Origin: an uncultured Oscillospiraceae bacterium | Lineage (GTDB): Bacteria; Bacillota; Clostridia; Oscillospirales; Acutalibacteraceae | Assembly (NCBI GenBank): GCA_900543215.1 | Contig: UQQR01000020.1 | Location: forward strand, 1 to 32,540 | DNA: 32,540 nt | Direction of reading: 5' to 3' | In this document: in pieces, positions 1 to 6,042 of the stretch | Numbering within the stretch: position 1 is the stretch's first letter | How the letters are laid out: each line of letters begins with the position of its first letter | Made by a program: the position numbers and the translations under genes | Notes under the pieces: generated by a model | Told to the model about the DNA's origin: nothing | The model's database searches: none | What the model saw: the letters and a program-made list of their open reading frames with translations, nothing else

Positions 1-190
1 GCTTTAAATCTTCTTCTTTTATCGGGATTTCTGCAATATCGGCATTTTCACCGTATCCCGGAAAATTTACAAGCCAAGTTCCGTTGATACTTTCCTCCAA
101 ACAAATCCACCCCTGCATACCTTTGTGCACATCATATCTTGCGTACTTTTCTTTTTCTGCAATAACTTCCACAGTGTCCATCATTTTCAT
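1..190 (-). CDS. DUF4926-like small protein, partial (candidate antitoxin/immunity), copy 1
   Basis: The 3' part of this gene is cut off by the window edge. The visible 63 codons match the complete paralogue at 1074-1334 closely, sharing WLVNFP, YGENADIAEIPIKEEDLK and the KGMQG turn. The start at 190 is chosen because GGAGG (200-204) lies 9 nt upstream, inside the end of the preceding gene; two further in-frame ATGs follow at 184 and 181. The stop codon of the larger upstream gene lies only 2 nt away, so translation is probably coupled. The fold looks like the small beta-rich DUF4926 type, which to my recollection is often found beside DUF6883 proteins. An antitoxin or immunity role is inferred from gene order only. 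The middle (residues ~28-40) differs most from copy 2, as expected if the pairs have diverged in specificity. Confidence 0.7.
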   Translation of the reverse strand, partial: MKMMDTVEVIAEKEKYARYDVHKGMQGWICLEESINGTWLVNFPGYGENADIAEIPIKEEDLK

Positions 191-192
191 TT

Positions 193-750
193 TTATTTAC
201 CTCCGTATGGTGTAGTCAATTGAATTTCTCCGTTTGGATATACCATCCAACCCGTTATATAAGATACTGTTTCACCTGTGTCTTTTCTGGGAATACTAAT
301 TCTGATGCTTATTCGTTGACCGTATTGATTAAGCAAACCCAAATCATAGTCCCCGTTAACATATTTTTCAAGGACTTGCTGTTCACATTCCAATTGCAAA
401 TATTTAGAATCTTCAACTGTGTATCCCCAACTTTCAAACATTACATTCTTCTTATGTTTTTCTTTGTATTTTGGGGAAAATAAATAATTCACATATTTAT
501 TAATTGAGCTTTTTGCTTTTGCATTTTTTAAAACGGTATTATAAGATATCTGATTTAAAAGACAATGGCAATAAGGGTGATGCGGATGCTTTGGTGCTTT
601 TTCTTTCAAAAAATAACAACCGTCAAGCTTTAAACATTCAGGGCAATGATTTTCGCTTAAGTTTCTGTGAATCCATTTAACCCACTCCGGTTCTTTTGGC
701 TCTTTTGTACCCCAAACTCCCGATTTAAATAATTCATCTATGTAATTCAA
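193..750 (-). CDS. Cys/His-cluster + DUF6883-like protein (candidate toxin), copy 1
   Basis: A 185-residue protein without signal peptide or membrane segment. The N-terminal third has a Cys/His cluster (C36-x2-C39, C45, then HPHHPYCHC at 55-63) that resembles the metal-binding tail motif of phage Mu F-type proteins. From about residue 73 to the end it resembles DUF6883: NAKA start, LF-P-H segment, YGQRISIRI strand, and TGWMV followed by a TPYGGK terminus. The start is TTG at 750, supported by AGAGGTGA 7-8 nt upstream; the paralogue at 1336-1893 uses the same TTG. By eye about four fifths of residues match that paralogue; the first 79 residues are nearly unchanged, while residues 80-115 vary heavily. 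It is followed immediately by the DUF4926-like gene. A toxin role is an inference from architecture, pairing and duplication; catalytic residues are not known to me. Confidence 0.75.
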   Translation of the reverse strand: MNYIDELFKSGVWGTKEPKEPEWVKWIHRNLSENHCPECLKLDGCYFLKEKAPKHPHHPYCHCLLNQISYNTVLKNAKAKSSINKYVNYLFSPKYKEKHKKNVMFESWGYTVEDSKYLQLECEQQVLEKYVNGDYDLGLLNQYGQRISIRISIPRKDTGETVSYITGWMVYPNGEIQLTTPYGGK

Positions 751-1003
751 TTATATCACCTCTCTTTCGTTCAGGCAATATAATTATAACTGTTTCAAAT
801 ACGACATTCACCGACATTTTTAAAAGTTTGTTTTAATGAAATTGAATAATACAAACAAAAAAGCCACTCGATTTACATCAAGCGACTTTTTCGGTTGGCG
901 CGCCTGAAGGGATTTTATCCCGGCACTGCCGTGCCTATCGCCTCGCTGGCGCTCGTTGCCGCGGCTAAAAAACAGTCCGGTTCGAATCCCTTCGTTTTTC
1001 AGA
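751..1003. repeat. Intercassette repeat A (tRNA-3'-end-like, terminator-rich)
   Basis: This 250-bp gene-free stretch is a diverged copy of 1894-2160. Reading from the 750 end it holds the leader of the TTG-started gene (with a conserved ATTATA, i.e. TATAAT on the minus strand, at 783-788), a minus-strand terminator (857-890), then TGGCGCGCCTGAAGGGATT at 896-914. That sequence is close to the 3' end of the tRNA-Arg gene at 2204-2220 (TGGCGCGCTGAAAGGGA). Further right are a GC-rich core and GGTTCGAATCCCTTCG (979-994), a T-arm-like motif. GAAGGGATT (906-914) and AATCCCTTC (985-993) form a 9-bp inverted repeat, so the element can fold into one long imperfect hairpin. Compared with copy B it lacks the second arm of the CAGTCC/GGACTG hairpin. 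Confidence 0.65.
857..890 (-). terminator. Rho-independent terminator in repeat A
   Basis: On the minus strand an 11-bp stem (877-887 with 862-872, TTAC loop region 873-876) forms completely if G-U pairs are allowed and is followed by a T run (861-857). On the plus strand three positions mismatch, so it is oriented for leftward transcription. The same element recurs at 1990-2025. Confidence 0.7.
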
Positions 1004-1041
1004 TAAAAAAATAAGACTGCATTTTGCAATGCATTCTTATT
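1004..1041 (-). terminator. Terminator downstream of toxin/antitoxin-like pair copy 2
   Basis: AATAAGACTGCATT (1010-1023) and AATGCATTCTTATT (1028-1041) form a 14-bp stem with one mismatch. On the minus strand the stem is followed by a run of T (1009-1004). It lies about 30 nt past the stop codon of the gene ending at 1074, so it probably ends that two-gene transcript. Confidence 0.7.
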
Positions 1042-1073
1042 TATTGGCTTGTGGGTGCAATTAAGATACCTAC

Positions 1074-1334
1074 TTATTTTTGGCTGTTTTCAAAAGCTTT
1101 TTTTATTTCTTCGTTCGGCACCGAATTAAATCCGTTAGGCAGGAGCTTTAAATCTTCTTCTTTTATCGGGATTTCTGCAATATCGGCATTTTCACCGTAA
1201 CTTGGAAAATTGACAAGCCAACAGCCGTCAATTTTCCTTTTGTCCCAAATTACACCTTGCATACCTTTGTGAACGCCTTCTTTTGCATATTTTTCTTTTT
1301 CAGTAACTAATTCTACCACATCTAAATAGTTCAT
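1074..1334 (-). CDS. DUF4926-like small protein (candidate antitoxin/immunity), copy 2
   Basis: An 86-residue, acidic, Lys/Glu-rich protein: an N-terminal LDVVELV strand, a KGMQGVIWDK turn, WLVNFPSYGEN, and a C-terminal helical tail ending in EEIKKAFENSQK. It fits the size and pattern of DUF4926-like proteins. The ATG at 1334 follows the stop of the larger gene by a single nucleotide, and its GGAGG (1343-1347) lies inside that gene's last codons, so the two should be translated in step. This tight order (large gene first, small partner second) repeats in copy 1. I infer that it neutralises the larger product. It could instead be a subunit of a two-protein complex with no toxin function. Confidence 0.72.
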   Translation of the reverse strand: MNYLDVVELVTEKEKYAKEGVHKGMQGVIWDKRKIDGCWLVNFPSYGENADIAEIPIKEEDLKLLPNGFNSVPNEEIKKAFENSQK

Positions 1335-1335
1335 T

Positions 1336-1893
1336 CTATTTACCTCCGTATGGTGTATTTAATTTTATTCTGCCGTTTTGTTGTACCATCCATCCTGTGA
1401 TGTACGAAACCATTTCGCCTGTATCCTTTCTGGGAATACTGATTCTAATGCTGATTCTTTGTCCGTATTTATCAAGTTTTCCCAAATCATAGTCTCCGTT
1501 AACATATTTCTCAAGTGCTTGTTTTTCACATTCCGCTTGCAAATATTTTGAATCCGTAATGTCAAAGCCCCAGCTTTTAAACATTTTGTCTTTTCCGTGC
1601 TTTTTAGCATATTCGGGATTAAATAGATAAGGATCATATTTACTGTAATCACTGACCGCCTTTGCATTTTTTAAAACGGTATTATAAAATATGGAATTTA
1701 AAAGGCAATGGCAATAAGGGTGATGCGGATGCTTTGGCGCTTTTTTTTTCAAGAAATAACAACCGTCAAGCTTTAAGCATTCGGGGCAGTGATTTTCACT
1801 CAAATTTCTGTGAATCCATTTAACCCATGTAGGTTCTGTTGGCTCTTTTGTACCCCAAACTCCCGATTTGAATAATTCATCTATGTAACTCAA
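1336..1893 (-). CDS. Cys/His-cluster + DUF6883-like protein (candidate toxin), copy 2
   Basis: A 185-residue soluble protein, paralogue of 193-750. Cys36, Cys39, Cys45, His55, His57, His58, Cys61 and Cys63 are all kept, which argues for a structural metal site. The C-terminal DUF6883-like half (about 73-185) carries the YGQRISIRISIP strand and the TGWMV...TPYGGK end. The start is TTG at 1893 with AGAGGTGA placed 5-6 nt before it; no ATG lies near. A rare start codon may keep expression low. Differences from copy 1 concentrate in residues 80-115, where about half of positions change. A nuclease-type toxin is one possibility, but no catalytic signature is certain. Confidence 0.75.
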   Translation of the reverse strand: MSYIDELFKSGVWGTKEPTEPTWVKWIHRNLSENHCPECLKLDGCYFLKKKAPKHPHHPYCHCLLNSIFYNTVLKNAKAVSDYSKYDPYLFNPEYAKKHGKDKMFKSWGFDITDSKYLQAECEKQALEKYVNGDYDLGKLDKYGQRISIRISIPRKDTGEMVSYITGWMVQQNGRIKLNTPYGGK

Positions 1894-1989
1894 TTATATC
1901 ACCTCTTATTCGTTCAGGCAATATAATTATAGCTGTTTCAAATACGACATTCACCGACATCTTTAAAAGTTCGTTTTAATGAATAATAC

Positions 1990-2025
1990 AAAAAAAGCCG
2001 CTCGATTTACATCAAGCGACTTTTT
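1990..2025 (-). terminator. Rho-independent terminator in repeat B
   Basis: AGCCGCTCGAT (1996-2006), TTAC loop, ATCAAGCGACT (2011-2021). It pairs fully on the minus strand with G-U pairs, followed by T residues (1995-1990). Counterpart of 857-890. Confidence 0.65.
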
Positions 2026-2101
2026 CGGTTGGCGCGCCCGAAGGGATTTTGTCCCGGCGCTGCTCGCGCCTGTCGCCTCGCTGACGCTCGTTGCCGCGGC
2101 C

Positions 2102-2129
2102 AAAAAACAGTCCGCCGGACTGTTTTTTT
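2102..2129. terminator. Symmetric terminator in repeat B
   Basis: AAAAAACAGTCC, GCC loop, GGACTGTTTTTTT. The stem is perfect and flanked by A and T runs, so it can work in both directions. Repeat A retains only the left arm. Confidence 0.7.
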
Positions 2130-2173
2130 ACGCCTTGTTCGAATCCCGCCGAAGTTTGCTCTGTTAATAAAAA

Positions 2174-2200
2174 AACAGCAAACCGTTAAGGTCTGCTGTT
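2174..2200 (-). terminator. Terminator of tRNA-Arg
   Basis: AACAGCAAACC and GGTCTGCTGTT (2190-2200) pair with one G-U on the minus strand, followed by a T run at 2173-2168. It starts 3 nt past the CCA end of the tRNA. Confidence 0.75.
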
Positions 2201-2203
2201 CAA

Positions 2204-2280
2204 TGGCGCGCTGAAAGGGACTCGAACCCCCGACCCTCTGCTTAGAAGGCAGATGCTCTATCCAGCTGAGCTATCAGCGC
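2204..2280 (-). tRNA. tRNA-Arg (anticodon TCT)
   Basis: A full cloverleaf on the minus strand: acceptor arms GCGCTGA (2280-2274) and TCAGCGC (2214-2208), D-arm GCTCAGCTGGATAGAGC, anticodon loop CTTCTAA giving TCT, T-loop GGTTCGAGTCC, discriminator G and encoded CCA (2206-2204). 77 nt. It reads AGA codons. Its 3' end points toward the duplicated cassettes at 1-1893, the usual side for insertions at tRNA genes. Confidence 0.95.
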
Positions 2281-2340
2281 AAAAGCGATAAAAACCGATA
2301 ATAAAACTGCTTTTATTACAGAATTTAACGACCGAAAGAT

Positions 2341-2369
2341 ATTATATCATTTAACCGCAAAAAAAGCAA
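2341..2369 (-). promoter_or_regulatory. Promoter of tRNA-Arg
   Basis: On the minus strand: TTGCTT (2369-2364), 17-bp spacer, TATAAT (2346-2341), 61 bp ahead of the tRNA 5' end. Confidence 0.6.
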
Positions 2370-2424
2370 GTGTTTTTTAAAATATTTAAGTTTACGGTAT
2401 TGAGGTAAAAAAGTTCAAAAACTC

Positions 2425-2472
2425 TTGACAAATACATATGAATGGTTTATCATATGAATAAAGGTTCATATG
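2425..2472 (+). promoter_or_regulatory. cad operon promoter and CadC-type operator
   Basis: TTGACA (2425-2430), 17-bp spacer, TATCAT (2448-2453). A perfect inverted repeat, CATATGAA-6nt-TTCATATG (2451-2472), overlaps the -10 element and start site. A related CATATGAA half-site lies in the spacer (2435-2442). AT-rich ATATGAA/TTCATAT dyads are typical operators of ArsR/SmtB/CadC repressors, so the metal-free repressor at 2486 should block this promoter and release it on metal binding. Confidence 0.75.
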
Positions 2473-2485
2473 AACGGAGGCTCAA

Positions 2486-2854
2486 ATGATGAATGAACTA
2501 CATAACCATGCCGCATTGCTCGAGCTTGTGCGCCACGAACTGCCTAAGGAAGAGATGCTTTGCGACCTTGCCGATCTGTTTAAGCTTTTCGGCGATACAA
2601 CGCGAATGAGAATATTGTTTTCGCTCTTTGAATCCGAAATGTGCGTGTGTGCGATAGCGGAGCTGCTCGGTATGACGCAGTCGGCAATATCTCATCAGCT
2701 GAAGGTGCTTAAACAGAGTAATCTTATCGACTGCCGCAGGGAAGGCAAAACCATTTATTATTTTTTGGCTGACGATCATGTAAGAACCATTATAGGTCAG
2801 GGATTTGACCACTTGATTGAAGAAAGGAAAAGTAAAAATGAAAAAAATATTTGA
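2486..2854 (+). CDS. cadC: CadC/SmtB-type ArsR-family metal-responsive repressor
   Basis: 122 residues. A winged helix-turn-helix spans about 32-95, with recognition helix TQSAISHQLKVLK (64-76). Both metal-sensing signatures of CadC-like proteins can be seen: C53-x-C55 in the ECVC-type position (alpha3N site, thiolate) and D96-x-H98 with H109-x2-E112 (alpha5 site, same spacing as D101/H103/H114/E117 of S. aureus CadC). It should therefore sense Cd, Pb or Zn in the cytoplasm. Start: ATG 2486 with GGAGG at 2476-2480 (a second ATG follows at once). It overlaps the next gene by 17 nt and sits behind its own operator, so it is autoregulated with the metal exporter downstream. The symbol is by similarity. 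Confidence 0.88.
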   Translation: MMNELHNHAALLELVRHELPKEEMLCDLADLFKLFGDTTRMRILFSLFESEMCVCAIAELLGMTQSAISHQLKVLKQSNLIDCRREGKTIYYFLADDHVRTIIGQGFDHLIEERKSKNEKNI

Positions 2855-3059
2855 ACTTGAAGATCTTGACTGTGCCAACTGTGCGGCAAAAATGAGCGAA
2901 GCCGTAAAAAACATAGACGGCGTATCATTTGCCGAATTCAACTTTATAACCCAAAAGCTTACCATTGAGGCGGATGACGACCGCTTTGACGATATAATGA
3001 AAAAGACGGTAAAGCTTTGCAAAAAAATAGAGCCGGATTGCACAATATTGCTTAAATAA
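2838..3059 (+). CDS. Stand-alone HMA (heavy-metal-associated) domain protein
   Basis: 73 residues from the ATG at 2838, preceded by AAGGAAA. An in-frame TTG at 2817 would add seven Lys-rich residues and lacks a fitting ribosome site. The whole protein is one ferredoxin-like HMA domain with the metal-binding loop DLDCANCAAKM (C-x2-C) near residue 12-15. The loop begins with Asp-Cys as in Zn/Cd-type HMA domains rather than the Met-Thr-Cys of copper chaperones. In most CadA/ZntA proteins this domain is fused to the ATPase; here it is a separate gene between the repressor and an ATPase that lacks it. It probably hands metal to the pump or modulates it. The start overlaps the end of cadC, giving coupled translation. 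Confidence 0.85.
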   Translation: MKKIFELEDLDCANCAAKMSEAVKNIDGVSFAEFNFITQKLTIEADDDRFDDIMKKTVKLCKKIEPDCTILLK

Positions 3060-3121
3060 ACGGCGGCGGTGTGAAAAAATCACGCTGAAAACATTGTGTT
3101 TTTGAAGGATAAGGTGATATT

Positions 3122-4957
3122 ATGACCCGCAAACAGAAAAAAAAGCTTATACGCATTATTGTTGCCGCAGTATTACTTGCTACTGTGTCGTTTTTGCGGT
3201 TTGACAATATAATAATGCTTTTGTTATATATTATTCCTTACCTTGCAGTGGGTTGGGATGTAGTATTTTCGGCGCTTCGCAACATAGCTCACGGTCAGGT
3301 GTTTGACGAGCAGTTCCTGATGGCGCTTGCCACGGTAGGCGCTTTCGGAACGGGAGAATACCGTGAGGCTGTGGCGGTAATGCTGTTTTATCAAATAGGT
3401 GAGCTGTTTCAGGGAATTGCAGTGGGTAAAAGCCGTAAGAGCATAGCAAGTCTTATGGATATACGCCCTGACAGCGCAGTTGTTATAAGAGACGGCACTG
3501 AAATAAAGGTCTCACCCGAAGAAGTACAAAAAGGCGAAACTATTATAGTCCGCCCCGGCGAGAAAATACCGCTTGACGGTACAGTGCTTACAGGAAGTAC
3601 TACTGTGAATACCGCCGCGCTCACAGGAGAAAGCCTGCCGCGTGATATTACGGAAGGCAGTAAGGTAATAAGCGGTTCCGTAAACCTTACCGGAGTAATT
3701 ACCGTCAAGACCGAAAGCCTGTATTCCGAAAGCACGGTAGCCAAAATACTTGATTTGGTGGAGAACTCATCGGCTAAGAAGGCAAAAACCGAGAATTTTA
3801 TCACCCGTTTCGCAAAATACTATACACCCTGCGTTGTTACGGCGGCGCTTGCTTTGGCGTTTATACCGCCGCTTATCGTGGGTAACTTCGGGGAATGGAT
3901 ACAGCGCGCGCTTATCTTCCTTGTTGTTTCCTGCCCCTGCGCGCTTGTTATTTCCGTGCCTCTTTCATTTTTCGGAGGTATAGGCGGTGCGTCAAAACGC
4001 GGTATATTGGTTAAAGGTTCTAACTATATGGAGACCCTTTCGAAGATCGGAACGGTGGTATTTGATAAAACCGGAACTCTTACAAAGGGTAGCTTTAAGG
4101 TTACCGCAATACATCCCGAAAAATCAAGCGAGGATGAATTGCTTGATGTCGCCGCGGCGGCGGAAAGCTATTCAAACCACCCGATAGCCGAATCCATAAT
4201 AGCCGCCCATAAAGGCCATATAGACCAGTCCCGAATAGGCGAGGTTAAAGAACACGCAGGAATGGGCATTGAAGCTGTTATAGACGGCAGAGACATTTTT
4301 GCAGGCAACGGCAAGCTTATGGATATGGCGGGTGCAAAGTGGCATAACTGTCATATCGGCGGAACGGTTATACACATTTCCGAAGGCTCATGTTATTTAG
4401 GACATATAGTAATATCGGATGAAATCAAACCCGATTCAAAGGACGCTGTAAAAGAACTCAAAAATCTCGGAGTTGAAAAGACGGTTATGCTTACCGGCGA
4501 CAGAAAGGAAATAGCGGAATCGGTAGGCAAGACCCTCGGACTTGATGAGGTTCACGCCGAGCTTTTGCCGGACGGCAAGGTTCAGGCGGTTGAGGGTCTT
4601 ATAAAAGAGGGCAGACCCCTTGCCTTTGTCGGCGACGGAATAAACGACGCTCCCGTGCTTGCCCGCGCCGATCTGGGCGTCGCTATGGGAGCAATGGGAA
4701 GCGACGCCGCAATAGAAGCCGCCGATCTTGTGCTTATGGACGATAAACCGTCAAAGTTGCCTGAAGCAATCAGGATAGCCGGAAAAACGATGCGTATTGT
4801 ATGGCAAAATATCATTTTCTCACTGATTGTAAAGGCCGCGGTTCTTATTCTTGCCGCCTTGGGATTTGCCAATATGTGGCTTGCGATATTTGCGGATGTA
4901 GGCGTTACGGTGCTTGCGATACTTAACGCTATGCGAGCAATGAGAATAAACAAATAA
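3122..4957 (+). CDS. cadA: P1B-type Cd/Zn/Pb-transporting ATPase
   Basis: 611 residues, an inner-membrane ATP-driven exporter of divalent soft metals. Visible motifs in order: TGES (168-171, actuator), CPC (271-273, membrane metal site), phosphorylated Asp in DKTGT (D315), SNHP (H353-P354), TGD (458-460) and GDGINDAP (504-511). Lys571 and Asp592 in the last two membrane helices are the residues typical of the Zn/Cd/Pb group (P1B-2), not the copper group. The N-terminal HMA domain usual for CadA is missing, which explains the ~100-residue shortfall; that domain is encoded just upstream. Start ATG 3122 has AAGGTGAT about 5 nt before it. A strong terminator follows. Cd versus Zn preference cannot be decided from sequence. 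Confidence 0.93.
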   Translation: MTRKQKKKLIRIIVAAVLLATVSFLRFDNIIMLLLYIIPYLAVGWDVVFSALRNIAHGQVFDEQFLMALATVGAFGTGEYREAVAVMLFYQIGELFQGIAVGKSRKSIASLMDIRPDSAVVIRDGTEIKVSPEEVQKGETIIVRPGEKIPLDGTVLTGSTTVNTAALTGESLPRDITEGSKVISGSVNLTGVITVKTESLYSESTVAKILDLVENSSAKKAKTENFITRFAKYYTPCVVTAALALAFIPPLIVGNFGEWIQRALIFLVVSCPCALVISVPLSFFGGIGGASKRGILVKGSNYMETLSKIGTVVFDKTGTLTKGSFKVTAIHPEKSSEDELLDVAAAAESYSNHPIAESIIAAHKGHIDQSRIGEVKEHAGMGIEAVIDGRDIFAGNGKLMDMAGAKWHNCHIGGTVIHISEGSCYLGHIVISDEIKPDSKDAVKELKNLGVEKTVMLTGDRKEIAESVGKTLGLDEVHAELLPDGKVQAVEGLIKEGRPLAFVGDGINDAPVLARADLGVAMGAMGSDAAIEAADLVLMDDKPSKLPEAIRIAGKTMRIVWQNIIFSLIVKAAVLILAALGFANMWLAIFADVGVTVLAILNAMRAMRINK

Positions 4958-4966
4958 TTATGTATA

Positions 4967-5002
4967 AAAAAAGAACTGCCGCTGCTGCGGCAGTTCTTTT
5001 TT
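4967..5002. terminator. Bidirectional terminator between cadA and the GGGtGRT gene
   Basis: GAACTGCCGC (4973-4982), TGCT loop, GCGGCAGTTC (4987-4996), flanked by A and T runs. It serves both convergent transcripts. Confidence 0.85.
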
Positions 5003-5014
5003 ATGCTGTATTGA

Positions 5015-6028
5015 TTATTTCTTAAGAGCTTCTTCAACCGCAACCGCGCAGGCAACGGTAGCGCCAACCATCGGGTTGTTGCCCATTCCGATAAGTCCCA
5101 TCATCTCAACATGAGCCGGAACAGAGGAGGAGCCTGCAAACTGAGCGTCAGAATGCATACGGCCCATAGTATCCGTCATACCGTAGGAAGAGGGGCCTGC
5201 CGCCATATTGTCGGGGTGGAGTGTACGGCCTGTACCGCCGCCCGAAGCTACCGAGAAGTAGTTTACGCCGTTTTCAACGCACCACTTCTTGTAGGTGCCG
5301 GCAACGGGGTGCTGGAAGCGAGTCGGGTTGGTGGAGTTACCTGTAATGGAAACGCCGACCTTTTCAAGCTTCATTATTGCAACGCCCTCGGGAACATTGT
5401 CTGCTCCGTAGCACTTAACAGCGGCTCTTGCACCGTTTGAGAAGGGCTTTTCATAAACAACCTTAACTTCTTCGGCATAGGGATCAAACTCAGTCTCAAC
5501 ATAAGTGAAGCCGTTGATACGGGAGATTATGTAGGCCGCGTCTTTTCCGAGACCGTTAAGAATAACTCTAAGGGGTTTAATTCTTACCTTGTTTGCGTTA
5601 AGAGCAATTTTGATAGCGCCCTCGGCAGCCGCAAAGGACTCGTGACCTGCCAGGAAGCAGAAGCACTCGGTCTCTTCCGAAAGGAGCATTTTACCGAGAT
5701 TTCCGTGACCGAGACCAACCTTGCGGTTTTCGGCAACAGAGCCGGGGATGCAGAAGGACTGAAGTCCTACGCCGATGTTTGCGGCGGCAGCGGCGGCTGA
5801 TTTATCGCCTGATGTTTCCGCGGCCTTTAATGCTATCGCAGAGCCTACGGTGTAAGCCCATTTAGCGTTTTCAAAGCATATCGGCTGAGTTTCCTGAACT
5901 ATGGTATAGGGGTCTATACCGTATTTTGTGCAGATATCCTTACACTCGTCAATAGAAGAGATACCGTAATTTTTAAGAACGCCGAGAACCTTTGCCTCGC
6001 GTCTCTCATAACCTTCAAACTGTGCCAT
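5015..6028 (-). CDS. GGGtGRT protein (conserved anaerobe protein of unknown function)
   Basis: 337 residues, soluble. The name comes from the motif GGGTGRT, seen here at residues 263-269, followed by HPDNMA and a Gly/Met-rich C-terminal segment. Cysteines are present at several points (DECKDICTK near the N-terminus, ETECFCF mid-protein). I know this family as a conserved partner of a NifU-like Fe-S scaffold protein, and that gene is indeed immediately upstream here (15-nt gap). The biochemical role is not known to me; a part in Fe-S cluster or metal-sulphur handling in anaerobes is an inference from this pairing. Start ATG 6028 has GGAGG about 9 nt upstream. Transcribed leftward toward the terminator at 4967-5002. 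Confidence 0.85.
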   Translation of the reverse strand: MAQFEGYERREAKVLGVLKNYGISSIDECKDICTKYGIDPYTIVQETQPICFENAKWAYTVGSAIALKAAETSGDKSAAAAAANIGVGLQSFCIPGSVAENRKVGLGHGNLGKMLLSEETECFCFLAGHESFAAAEGAIKIALNANKVRIKPLRVILNGLGKDAAYIISRINGFTYVETEFDPYAEEVKVVYEKPFSNGARAAVKCYGADNVPEGVAIMKLEKVGVSITGNSTNPTRFQHPVAGTYKKWCVENGVNYFSVASGGGTGRTLHPDNMAAGPSSYGMTDTMGRMHSDAQFAGSSSVPAHVEMMGLIGMGNNPMVGATVACAVAVEEALKK

Positions 6029-6042
6029 TATACCGTACCTCC

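Larger units (their letters stand above)
1894..2160. repeat. Intercassette repeat B (tRNA-3'-end-like, terminator-rich)
   Basis: The second, fuller copy of the element at 751-1003, offset by about 1143 bp, so the whole cassette (gene pair plus repeat) is tandemly duplicated. It contains the conserved leader with ATTATA at 1926-1931 (possible minus-strand -10, with no convincing -35), a minus-strand terminator, TGGCGCGCCCGAAGGGATT at 2030-2048, a GC-rich core, a perfect CAGTCC/GGACTG terminator, and GTTCGAATCCC at 2137-2147. It lies directly between the cassette and the 3' end of tRNA-Arg. I see no gene in it; short ORFs across it are made of the hairpins. Confidence 0.65.

Noticed and set aside
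895..1000. Integron attC site
   Set aside because: The arms fold like one, but the attC consensus ends are not seen and no integrase is in the window. Kept only as a structural observation.
820..1029. 69-codon minus-strand ORF, and similar short plus-strand ORFs at 1979-2214
   Set aside because: They consist of the terminator hairpins and GC-rich repeat core, have no ribosome sites, and the frame is not conserved between repeat copies.
1..2200. Prophage remnant, suggested by the Mu F-like Cys/His motif
   Set aside because: No capsid, portal, tail, integrase or repressor gene is present; the motif sits in a small protein paired with a DUF4926-like partner.
2817..2837. TTG start for the HMA protein
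   Set aside because: It adds a Lys-rich heptapeptide, has no ribosome site, and the ATG at 2838 begins directly at the domain.
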